Shown here: positions 1 to 5,076 of the stretch, one piece after another
How positions within the stretch are numbered: position 1 is the first letter of the stretch
Layout of the letters: each line of letters opens with the position of its first letter
Assembly: GCA_905215125.1 (NCBI GenBank)
Contig: CAJMOV010000089.1
Span: 1-7,642, forward strand
Direction: 5' to 3'
Length of the DNA: 7,642 nucleotides
Source of the DNA: an uncultured bacterium
GTDB taxonomy: Bacteria; Bacillota; Clostridia; Oscillospirales; Butyricicoccaceae
Made by a program: the position numbers and the translations under genes
The notes under the pieces: generated by a model
Told to the model about the DNA's origin: nothing
Seen by the model: the letters and a program-made list of their open reading frames with translations, nothing else
Databases searched by the model: none

Positions 1-2226
1 ATCACCTACGGCACCAACAACGAGATGGGCTTCGACTACCTGCGCGACAACATGGCCATCTATAAGGAAGAAATGGTGCAGCGCGGCCACCACTTCGCCA
101 TCGTCGACGAGGTCGACTCTATTTTGATAGACGAAGCGCGCACCCCGCTCATCATTTCCGGCCAGGGGGACAAATCGACTGAAATGTACGCCGTAGCCGA
201 CCGCTTTGCCGCGACGCTGACCCCCCTCAAGGTCGTGGAAGTCGACGCCAAGGAAAGCCAGGACGACATCGACGCCGATTATATCATCGACGAAAAGGCC
301 AAGACGGCCACCATCACTCCGCGCGGCGTGCGCAAGGCGGAAGCCTACTTCAAGCTTGACAACCTGACAGACCCGGAAAACATGACGCTGATGCACCACA
401 TCAACCAGGCTATCAAGGCCCGCGGCGTCATGAAAAAAGACGTCGACTACGTCGTTCGCGAGGGGCAGATCATCATCGTCGACGAGTTTACCGGCCGCTT
501 GATGTTCGGCCGCCGCTATAACGAGGGCCTGCACCAGGCCATTGAAGCCAAGGAAAAGGTCAAGGTGCTGCGTGAAAGCAAGACGTTGGCCACCATCACC
601 TTTCAAAATTATTTCCGCCTTTACCACAAGCTGTCCGGCATGACGGGCACCGCCCTCACCGAAGAGGAGGAGTTCCGCCACATCTACAAGCTGGACGTCA
701 TCGAAATCCCCACCAACAAGCCCCTCATCCGCATCGACAACCCCGACAAGGTCTTTAAAAACGAGAAGGGCAAGTTCCAGGCGGCCATCCGCACCATTAA
801 AGAATGTAACGAAAAGGGCCAGCCCATCCTGGTCGGCACCGTCTCCATTGAACGCAGCGAGCTTTTGTCCGACATGCTCAGGCGCGAGGGCATCAAGCAT
901 CAGGTCCTCAACGCCAAGCACCACGAGAAGGAAGCGCACATCGTCGCCCAGGCCGGCCGGCCCTACGCCGTCACCATCGCGACCAACATGGCCGGCCGCG
1001 GCACCGACATCATGCTGGGCGGCAACCCGGAGTTTATGGCCCGCGACGATTTGAGTAAATCGGGCATGAGCGACGAGCTATTGAGCGAGGCGACCGGCTA
1101 TGCCGACACCGACGACGAGGAAATTCTTGCCGCCCGCGCCCTGTATGCTGAAAAGCTGGAAAAATACCGCGCCGAAACCAAAGAGGACGCCGAGTTTGTC
1201 CGTAAGGCCGGCGGGCTTTATATTCTCGGCACCGAGCGGCATGAATCCCGGCGTATCGACAACCAGCTGCGCGGCCGCGCCGGCCGCCAGGGCGACCCGG
1301 GCGAAAGCGTCTTTTATTTGTCGCTGGAAGACGATCTCATGCGCCTGTTCGGCTCCGACCGCGTCAAAAACATGATGGAATCCATCGGCATCCCCGACGA
1401 CGAGCCCATCGACCAGCGCATCCTGTCCGGCGCCATCGAGCAGGCGCAGCGCAAGGTGGAAGGGCGCAACTTCCAGTCGCGCAAATACGTTCTGGAATAC
1501 GACGACGTCATGAACCGCCAGCGCGAAATCATCTACGGCCAGCGCGCCCAGGTCCTGGCGGGGGAGGATATCCGGCCGCAGATTTTGTCCATGATCGATT
1601 CCTCTATCGACAAGACGGTCAAGGAAATAGCCGGCGGCAAGAATTATCTGGATACCTGGCAGGCAGAAGAAATCGTCAAGCGCTATACCCGCGTGTTTAT
1701 CGCGCCGGACGAGGTGCTTTTCACCAAGCAGGATCTGGAGACCATGACGCCCGACGACGTCGCCGAACGCATCAAGGCCCGCGCGCATCAGGAATACGAG
1801 GCCAAGGAAAAGATCCTGGGCAGCGAAATCATGCGCGAGCTTGAGCGCGTCGTGCTGCTGCGCACCGTCGACGAAAAGTGGATGGACCACATCGACGCCA
1901 TGCATGAGCTGCGCCGCGGCATCGGTCTCAACGCCTACGCCCAGCAGAACCCCGTTTTGGAATATAAAAAGCAGGGCTTTGACATGTTTGAAGCCATGAT
2001 TGACGAGGTGCGCGAGGAAACGGCGCGGATCATCTTCCTGGCCCAGATCCGCGGCGAAGGGCCCAAGCGCGAAAAGGTCGCCAAGGAGAGTTCAGCCACC
2101 GGCGCCAGTGACGGCAGCGCCCCGTCCCAACAGCCGGTACGCAAGGGTAAAAAGCCGGGCAGGAACGATCCCTGTCCCTGCGGCAGCGGCCTGAAATACA
2201 AAAAGTGCTGCGGACGCAACGAATAA
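1..2226 (+). CDS. secA: Protein translocase subunit SecA, 5' end outside window (partial)
   Basis: SecA is the cytosolic ATPase motor that drives preproteins through the SecYEG channel. The reading frame is open from base 1, so the start and the Walker A loop lie upstream. By comparison with typical lengths of about 840-900 aa, roughly 170 residues are missing and 741 are present. Visible landmarks (window residue numbers) are the GTNNE motif and FDYLRDNM near 4-18, the Walker B DEVDSILIDEARTP at 36-50, the motor-2 motif AGRGTDIMLGGNPEF from 331, GTERHESRRID from 410, and QLRGRAGRQGDPG from 422 with the arginine finger region. The C-terminus carries the zinc/SecB-binding signature CPCGSG...KKCC, with cysteines at 725, 727, 736 and 737, after a low-complexity linker. 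The gene ends with TAA and is followed 25 bp later by a perfect hairpin terminator. In Bacillus-type genomes prfB often follows secA; it does not here. Identification is very secure. Confidence 0.98.
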   Translation: MTYGTNNEMGFDYLRDNMAIYKEEMVQRGHHFAIVDEVDSILIDEARTPLIISGQGDKSTEMYAVADRFAATLTPLKVVEVDAKESQDDIDADYIIDEKAKTATITPRGVRKAEAYFKLDNLTDPENMTLMHHINQAIKARGVMKKDVDYVVREGQIIIVDEFTGRLMFGRRYNEGLHQAIEAKEKVKVLRESKTLATITFQNYFRLYHKLSGMTGTALTEEEEFRHIYKLDVIEIPTNKPLIRIDNPDKVFKNEKGKFQAAIRTIKECNEKGQPILVGTVSIERSELLSDMLRREGIKHQVLNAKHHEKEAHIVAQAGRPYAVTIATNMAGRGTDIMLGGNPEFMARDDLSKSGMSDELLSEATGYADTDDEEILAARALYAEKLEKYRAETKEDAEFVRKAGGLYILGTERHESRRIDNQLRGRAGRQGDPGESVFYLSLEDDLMRLFGSDRVKNMMESIGIPDDEPIDQRILSGAIEQAQRKVEGRNFQSRKYVLEYDDVMNRQREIIYGQRAQVLAGEDIRPQILSMIDSSIDKTVKEIAGGKNYLDTWQAEEIVKRYTRVFIAPDEVLFTKQDLETMTPDDVAERIKARAHQEYEAKEKILGSEIMRELERVVLLRTVDEKWMDHIDAMHELRRGIGLNAYAQQNPVLEYKKQGFDMFEAMIDEVREETARIIFLAQIRGEGPKREKVAKESSATGASDGSAPSQQPVRKGKKPGRNDPCPCGSGLKYKKCCGRNE

Positions 2227-2251
2227 TCGCCCCACTAAAAATGAATAGGTT

Positions 2252-2283
2252 AAAAAGGAGAGGCATATCTGCCTCTCCTTTTT
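2252..2283. terminator. Bidirectional intrinsic terminator between secA and a convergent membrane gene
   Basis: A perfect 14-bp inverted repeat, AAAAAGGAGAGGCA and its complement, surrounds a TATC loop. The right arm ends in five T and the left arm starts with five A, so it can form a GC-rich stem with a U-tract on either strand. It lies 25 bp after the secA stop and about 40 bp after the stop of the minus-strand membrane gene, so it plausibly ends both transcripts. Confidence 0.92.
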
Positions 2284-2322
2284 CATCCTATCGGCTTTTC
2301 AACACAGCAAGACGGTCAGGCG

Positions 2323-2976
2323 TCACCAGATGCGGAAGGGGAGGGCGGCATTCGTCACAACGGCAAAAACCGCCGCGAGCGCCAGCATGGCGGCCATTTC
2401 CTTTGCCGGCCGGCGCAGCACCGCCAACGCCGCCAGCAGGGCAGCCAGCTGGAGCGCGGATATCAGCGAGATATAGAGCATCCCATAGGCAAACGCGCAA
2501 TTGATAAAGACGCTGACGATCGCCGCAGATAAAACAAGGGCGGCGGGGCCCTTACCCCTGGCGTACCAGCACAGACAGGCGAGGGCAGGGGAGATAAGGG
2601 TAAAGCCGGCCCAAATCATAGCGTAGCCTTTGGGAAAGAAGCCCGCGACAAAATGGCAGTACAGGTAATAGCCACTTATCATGGCGGCGAGGAAGCCGAA
2701 CACATGGACGCCCGCCCGCAGCGGGCTGCTGCTGTAAACGGCGATACAGAGGGAAAGCAAAAGCCATGGGGCAAAAGAGCCTAAAAAGTTATGGAAATCC
2801 AGCGCGTCGTCAATGGCCTGTAAAAGTCCGGGCAGCGATGTCTGGCAAAAATCCAAATACTTGGAAAACACGCCCAGGCAGAAGCCCAATAGAATGACGC
2901 ACAGGACAGTGGCCGCCTGCCTTCCCGGCGTTTGCGCCGGCCCTTTTTGCCGGATGGCGTCTAACTGTTTTTTCAT
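2323..2976 (-). CDS. Polytopic integral membrane protein, function unknown (DUF6518-like)
   Basis: The product is a 217-aa very hydrophobic protein with about six or seven membrane segments, near residues 21-40, 66-81, 91-111, 117-137, 144-163, 170-187 and 194-212. It has a short positively charged N-terminus (MKKQLDAIRQK) and no obvious catalytic motif. The central stretch with SPLRAGVHVFGF, SGYYLY and FFPKGYAMIW resembles, from memory, small Firmicutes membrane proteins of the DUF6518 kind; that family name is tentative. I chose the ATG at 2976 because AAGGAG stands six bases ahead of it; an in-frame ATG ten codons upstream has no such site. The gene is convergent with secA and shares its terminator. 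No partner gene adjoins it: the next minus-strand gene starts far upstream, across a 279-bp gap. Transporter, sensor or stress roles are all possible, and nothing seen decides between them. Confidence 0.85.
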   Translation of the reverse strand: MKKQLDAIRQKGPAQTPGRQAATVLCVILLGFCLGVFSKYLDFCQTSLPGLLQAIDDALDFHNFLGSFAPWLLLSLCIAVYSSSPLRAGVHVFGFLAAMISGYYLYCHFVAGFFPKGYAMIWAGFTLISPALACLCWYARGKGPAALVLSAAIVSVFINCAFAYGMLYISLISALQLAALLAALAVLRRPAKEMAAMLALAAVFAVVTNAALPFRIW

Positions 2977-3255
2977 AAAAGCTCCTTCATCGCCCGGCGG
3001 CGGCACAAGCTGTCAGGATAACGGATGAAAAGTCAGCCATGAGCCGGAATACTAAAAAAGGCGGCAAAATGTGCGCGGAACGCCCGCTGCAAGTCCGCCA
3101 GATCGCCGACATACAGGCTTCCCTGCCCAGCTCGGAAGAAATTACGCGCTGCGGCTTAACAGAGAGCCCAGCGCTTGCGGTTGAGCCGCCGTCTGTTTCT
3201 GCGTTATATAACAGCCTGACGCTACCGGGCACAATATGAGCCTTTAAAACACGGC
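2977..3255. other. Gap of about 280 bp without a credible gene; contains an inverted repeat
   Basis: Two short open frames overlap here on opposite strands, one plus from 3039 (66 codons) and one minus from a GTG at 3232 (81 codons). Neither has a convincing ribosome binding site or a family resemblance I recognise. The minus strand must carry the promoter of the membrane gene starting at 2976. A weak candidate on that strand is TTGTGC, 18 bp, TATATA at about 3206-3235. The most structured element is the 10-bp inverted repeat at 3151-3189. The sequence may be a degenerate or interspersed non-coding repeat, but this is unproven. Confidence 0.5.
3151..3189. repeat. 10-bp inverted repeat with 19-base loop
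   Basis: GCGGCTTAAC at 3151-3160 faces GTTGAGCCGC at 3180-3189. Nine of ten positions are complementary, and the tenth would be a G-U wobble in plus-strand RNA. The loop contains the small palindrome AGCGCT. No T-run follows on either side, so it is not a standard terminator. It could be a structured leader or part of a dispersed repeat. Confidence 0.6.
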
Positions 3256-3462
3256 CTATTTCGTTCTTGAACGGGGGACAAAGCTGTCGTCAAAGACAAT
3301 GGGGCCGTGCTCATCCTCCCAGGCTTCGATGCGGGCTAAAATCAGCTGCTCAATTTCCTTGTTGGTCGAACGCCCGCTGCGGTCTGCGATATATTTTAAT
3401 TTATCCAGTGTTTCACTCGGGATGCGCAGAGTATATTGGGGAGGTCTATTTGGTGTTGGCAT
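3256..3462 (-). CDS. Arc-like ribbon-helix-helix DNA-binding protein (probable repressor)
   Basis: The product is a 68-aa protein with an Arc/MetJ/CopG-type ribbon-helix-helix fold. The segment PPQYTLRIPSETLDKLKYIA, continuing DRSGRSTNKEIEQLILARIE, aligns by eye with phage P22 Arc (PQFNLRWPREVL, then GRSVNSEIYQRV). Residues 9-14 would form the beta strand that inserts into the major groove (QYTLRI), followed by helix A (about 16-27) and helix B (about 33-47). A short acidic and basic tail without a known domain follows (EDEHGPIVFDDSFVPRSRTK). The ATG at 3462 is preceded by AGGAGG at eight-base spacing. Family members bind DNA as dimers on short half-sites, and repeated half-sites lie in the divergent intergenic region, including a pair overlapping this gene's own ribosome binding site. 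I infer an autoregulated repressor of the divergent 117-aa gene. An antitoxin role is less likely because no toxin gene follows on the same strand. Confidence 0.88.
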   Translation of the reverse strand: MPTPNRPPQYTLRIPSETLDKLKYIADRSGRSTNKEIEQLILARIEAWEDEHGPIVFDDSFVPRSRTK

Positions 3463-3464
3463 TT

Positions 3465-3483
3465 TGATGTCCTCCTGTTGTCA
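3465..3483. promoter_or_regulatory. Candidate RHH operator pair over the repressor's own ribosome binding site
   Basis: TGATGTCC (3465-3472) and TGTTGTCA (3476-3483) each match the local half-site TGATGTCA at seven of eight bases. They are 11 bp apart start to start, the same spacing as the two stronger pairs upstream. The pair covers the AGGAGG site and the transcription start region of the minus-strand repressor gene, which would suit autorepression. The half-site matches are imperfect. Confidence 0.5.
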
Positions 3484-3493
3484 ATATGGCAAC

Positions 3494-3522
3494 ACATTAA
3501 CACAAAAAATTTTTTTTGAAAA
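3494..3522 (-). promoter_or_regulatory. Weak candidate promoter of the RHH repressor gene
   Basis: Read on the minus strand, TTTTCA (3517-3522) and TAATGT (3494-3499) are separated by 17 bp. That is four of six and three of six consensus bases. Transcription would start near 3487, about 25 bases before the ATG. No better minus-strand promoter is visible between the two divergent genes. Confidence 0.3.
3504..3517. other. A6T8 tract between operator pairs
   Basis: Six A are followed by eight T. Such tracts are rigid and commonly bend DNA. It lies almost midway between the RBS-overlapping operator pair (centre 3474) and the next pair (centre 3537), just upstream of the -35 element of the rightward promoter, where it could also act as an UP-element. 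The T8 run is also a possible replication slippage site. Confidence 0.55.
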
Positions 3523-3526
3523 GCTA

Positions 3527-3555
3527 TTGACATCACAGTGACGTCAAATCATAAT
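3527..3555 (+). promoter_or_regulatory. Near-consensus sigma-A promoter of the 117-aa gene
   Basis: TTGACA (3527-3532) and CATAAT (3550-3555) are separated by exactly 17 bp, giving 11 of 12 consensus bases. Transcription would start near 3562. One operator pair covers the -35 and spacer, and the next covers the start point, so a bound RHH protein would block polymerase. The strength of the promoter suggests the gene is held off rather than weakly expressed. Confidence 0.8.
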
Positions 3556-3577
3556 AAATGATGTCAATTTGACATCA
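3528..3577. promoter_or_regulatory. Operator array: four TGAYRTCA half-sites in two pairs
   Basis: The half-sites are TGACATCA (3528-3535), TGACGTCA (3539-3546), TGATGTCA (3559-3566) and TGACATCA (3570-3577). All fit TGA[CT][AG]TCA, and within each pair the starts are 11 bp apart with a 3-bp gap. The two pair centres are 31 bp apart, about three helical turns. Eleven base pairs is also the half-site spacing known for Arc dimers binding side by side. The array overlaps the -35, the spacer and the start point of the rightward promoter. The obvious candidate ligand is the RHH protein encoded next to it. Confidence 0.82.
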
Positions 3578-3578
3578 G

Positions 3579-3595
3579 AAGAACGGTAAGTTCTT
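3579..3595 (+). repeat. Small inverted repeat in the leader of the 117-aa gene
   Basis: AAGAAC and GTTCTT form a perfect 6-bp dyad around GGTAA, just downstream of the operator array and inside the predicted transcript leader. It is too weak for a terminator and has no T-run. It may be a small RNA hairpin or a site for another regulator; it could also be chance. Confidence 0.4.
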
Positions 3596-3657
3596 AGCTG
3601 GCCAGTTTAGAGCCTATCATTTGTTAATGAAGCACAAGAGAAAAAGGAGGAAAAAGC

Positions 3658-4011
3658 ATGAACGACGCAGTTGAAAAAGCAGCAGAGAGAAAATCAGGCA
3701 GGCATGAGCTGCACCGCCTGATACGGTGGATCAGGGATAACCCGGACGACTGGGAACGGATTTGCCACCTGGAAAGCAGTGACCTTAAATCCGAATATGT
3801 CGCCAGCCTGGTTGAAAGGCTGTATCAGGAAAACCTGTACACGCTGATGCTGCTCGTCATTTTCAGCAGCCAGTACAGGTATGACATCAGTCAGGCTATT
3901 AATAAGACAAATTATGAGTGTTTTCTGGACATTCCCATGGACACCCTGCTTGAACGCTTCCGCAAAAATATAGAAATGACGGCCTTGGAATGGGGACAGT
4001 GCAAACGGTAG
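3658..4011 (+). CDS. Hypothetical 117-aa soluble protein under predicted RHH control
   Basis: I do not recognise this protein. It is predicted to be mostly helical and highly charged, with a basic start (about residues 9-19), an acidic and aromatic patch around WIRDNPDDWERI (24-35), and one short hydrophobic run (LYTLMLLVIF, about 60-69) that is too short for a secure membrane helix. It has no signal peptide and two cysteines (36 and 89 region) without a metal motif. The start is well supported by AAGGAGG seven bases before the ATG. Base composition is lower in GC than secA or buk. It is driven by a near-consensus promoter buried in the operator array and lies divergent from the RHH gene. Its tail converges on the HAAS protein gene. 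The arrangement resembles small repressor-plus-target modules of mobile elements or prophage remnants, but no integrase, att site or other phage gene is visible. A toxin, anti-repressor or host-modifying role would be speculation. Confidence 0.75.
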   Translation: MNDAVEKAAERKSGRHELHRLIRWIRDNPDDWERICHLESSDLKSEYVASLVERLYQENLYTLMLLVIFSSQYRYDISQAINKTNYECFLDIPMDTLLERFRKNIEMTALEWGQCKR

Positions 4012-4019
4012 GGGGAAAC

Positions 4020-4049
4020 CGGCCGGGGGATATCAGACTTCCCCGGCCG
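4020..4049. terminator. GC-rich stem between convergent genes, possible terminator
   Basis: CGGCCGGGG (4020-4028) and CCCCGGCCG (4041-4049) form a perfect 9-bp stem, extendable by two weaker pairs, with a loop of about eight bases. It begins nine bases after the 117-aa gene stop and overlaps the last codons and stop of the minus-strand HAAS gene. Neither side has a real T-run, so it is a poor intrinsic terminator. It may instead protect the 3' ends or act with Rho. Confidence 0.45.
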
Positions 4050-4611
4050 TCAAGCCATGCTTTACAGAGCTGACCTTTCTGATATAGACAGTCAGCAGCT
4101 TCCGGCACCCCAGGCCCATCAGGAACACCAGCGCGCCGGCTGCAAGGGACACAAAAAATTCCGCAGTCGGGCTGAAGACAAGGACGCCGTTAAAAACCAC
4201 GCCGATGTCGTTGATATAAGGAATCCCCAGCTCAAAGGCGATGTTGAGCAGCTTGACCACCGCGAAAAGCGGCAGCGCGGCCCCGCAAATCAGAAAGGCC
4301 GGGATCATAATGGCCAGGCAGGGCACAACGATCAGCCCGGACAGGCCGACTACGCTGTAAAAGGCGCAGGCCGTCAGAAAACGCTTCCAGCCAAAGACCC
4401 TGCGCTGAACAAGGGCTTCGCCAAGGTAGTTCCGCGCCCATTCCCGCGGGCTGCCCAGCCGGTCCAGAATCTGTGCGGCGGAAAAGCCGTCGTTTTCCAG
4501 TTCCACCATGGAACTTTTGATTTCCCGGACAATATCGACCCGTTCCGAAGCGGGCAGCGGCCGCAGCTTTCTGTCGATGGCAGCTAAATAGTTTTCCAGT
4601 TCTGTTTGCAT
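4033..4611 (-). CDS. HAAS/DUF1700 domain membrane protein, PadR-linked
   Basis: The product is a 192-aa membrane protein. Residues 1-65 fit the HAAS (DUF1700) domain, a small helical module: a YLAAIDRKLRPLP start, a VREIKSSMVELENDG helix, then the characteristic AAQILDRLGSPREWARNYL ending. Hydrophobic segments follow at about 78-102, 104-122 and 149-168, and a short basic cytosolic tail closes the protein. HAAS proteins are commonly found next to PadR-type regulators and are thought to be sensory or signalling partners; the biochemical role is not established. I chose the ATG at 4611 because it lies five bases after the padR stop with GGGAG upstream and starts directly in the domain. The open frame extends 17 codons further upstream, but that part overlaps padR. 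Tight spacing makes it the second gene of a padR operon. The DUF4097 gene that often accompanies such pairs is absent here. Confidence 0.9.
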   Translation of the reverse strand: MQTELENYLAAIDRKLRPLPASERVDIVREIKSSMVELENDGFSAAQILDRLGSPREWARNYLGEALVQRRVFGWKRFLTACAFYSVVGLSGLIVVPCLAIMIPAFLICGAALPLFAVVKLLNIAFELGIPYINDIGVVFNGVLVFSPTAEFFVSLAAGALVFLMGLGCRKLLTVYIRKVSSVKHGLTAGEV

Positions 4612-4616
4612 TGTGT

Positions 4617-4949
4617 TTACTCTCCCTTCAGTCCCGAAATGGCGGTCAGCAGATCGTCCCATTCCTGCGAAAGGGCGGCTGAATAGCGTTTGCCTTCCGG
4701 AGTTAAAGCATAATATTTTCTGGGCGGCAGGCCTTCGGCCGAATCCTGCCAGGATGAGGAAAGGTAGCCTTCCTTCAGCAGCCGGCGCAGCAGGGGATAA
4801 ATGGTGCTTTCCTTTGCTGCAATACAGGGATAACGCCCAATTTCCTGTAAAATCTCATATCCGTAACAGCTTTTCCTGCCCAGCATCAGCAGGATGCAGT
4901 ATTCCAGCGTACCCCTGCGGATTTGCGATCTCCATTCTTCGATTTGCAT
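4617..4949 (-). CDS. PadR family transcriptional regulator
   Basis: The product is a 110-aa winged-helix repressor of the PadR family. It opens with the usual helix RRGTLEYCILLMLGR (about 11-25), then CYGYEILQEI, the recognition helix region ESTIYPLLRRLLKEGYL (47-63), and the wing with PPRKYYALTPEGKRY (75-89). The short C-terminal helix classes it with the small PadR-s2 type. PadR dimers repress neighbouring genes and release DNA on binding small molecules or partner proteins; the effector here is unknown. The ATG at 4949 has GGAGG six bases upstream; an in-frame ATG six codons earlier overlaps that site and is less likely. It is the first gene of a two-gene operon with the HAAS membrane protein and is divergent from iadA, with 127 bp between the starts. 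Repeats overlapping its promoter suggest autoregulation. Confidence 0.94.
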   Translation of the reverse strand: MQIEEWRSQIRRGTLEYCILLMLGRKSCYGYEILQEIGRYPCIAAKESTIYPLLRRLLKEGYLSSSWQDSAEGLPPRKYYALTPEGKRYSAALSQEWDDLLTAISGLKGE

Positions 4950-4967
4950 AATACACCTCCATGACAC

Positions 4968-4993
4968 AGTATATCGTACTACATAGTATATCG
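4968..4993. promoter_or_regulatory. Candidate PadR operator: repeat of AGTATATCG plus dyad
   Basis: AGTATATCG occurs at 4968-4976 and again at 4985-4993, 17 bp apart in direct orientation. Between and overlapping them is the dyad TACTA-CA-TAGTA at 4977-4988. The elements cover the -10 and spacer of the padR promoter, as expected for autorepression. Which of the two symmetries the protein reads cannot be decided from sequence. Confidence 0.6.
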
Positions 4994-5001
4994 CTTGTCA
5001 A
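4973..5001 (-). promoter_or_regulatory. Promoter of the padR operon
   Basis: On the minus strand a perfect TTGACA (4996-5001) and TACGAT (4973-4978) are 17 bp apart. Transcription would start near 4966, about 17 bases before the padR ATG, just ahead of its GGAGG. The spacer and -10 overlap the repeats at 4968-4993. Confidence 0.75.
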
Positions 5002-5043
5002 GAGTAGAATGTACAAAACAATATAAAATTACAGGGAAAGCTG

Positions 5044-5052
5044 TGGTATCAT
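5044..5052 (+). promoter_or_regulatory. Weak candidate iadA promoter (extended -10)
   Basis: TGGTATCAT is an extended -10 (TGn plus TATCAT) 24 bases before the iadA ATG, without a good -35. An alternative -10, TATAAA at 5022-5027, has TTGTCA upstream but at 21 bp, which is too far. The choice is uncertain. Confidence 0.3.
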
Positions 5053-5076
5053 ATAACAAAAAAAGGAGCTGTCCCT

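Noticed and set aside
1078..1905. Long open frame of 275 codons on the minus strand inside secA
   Set aside because: It lies wholly within the unmistakable secA frame; long antisense frames are expected from its GC-rich codon pattern, and no ribosome binding site or family match supports it.
2205..2504. 99-codon plus-strand frame running from the secA end across the terminator
   Set aside because: It overlaps the secA stop region, reads through a perfect terminator hairpin and lies antisense to the membrane protein gene.
2987..3239. Two overlapping small frames (81 codons minus, 66 codons plus) in the gap
   Set aside because: No ribosome binding site, no recognisable domain, and mutually antisense; kept only as an uncharacterised gap.
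3256..4011. Classical toxin-antitoxin operon from the RHH gene
   Set aside because: RHH antitoxins normally sit directly upstream of a toxin on the same strand; here the partner is divergent and resembles no toxin family I know.
5033..5076. AGGGA (5033-5037) and TCCCT (5072-5076) as a switch hiding the iadA start
   Set aside because: Only five pairs across a long AT-rich loop, with no second conformation visible; probably chance.
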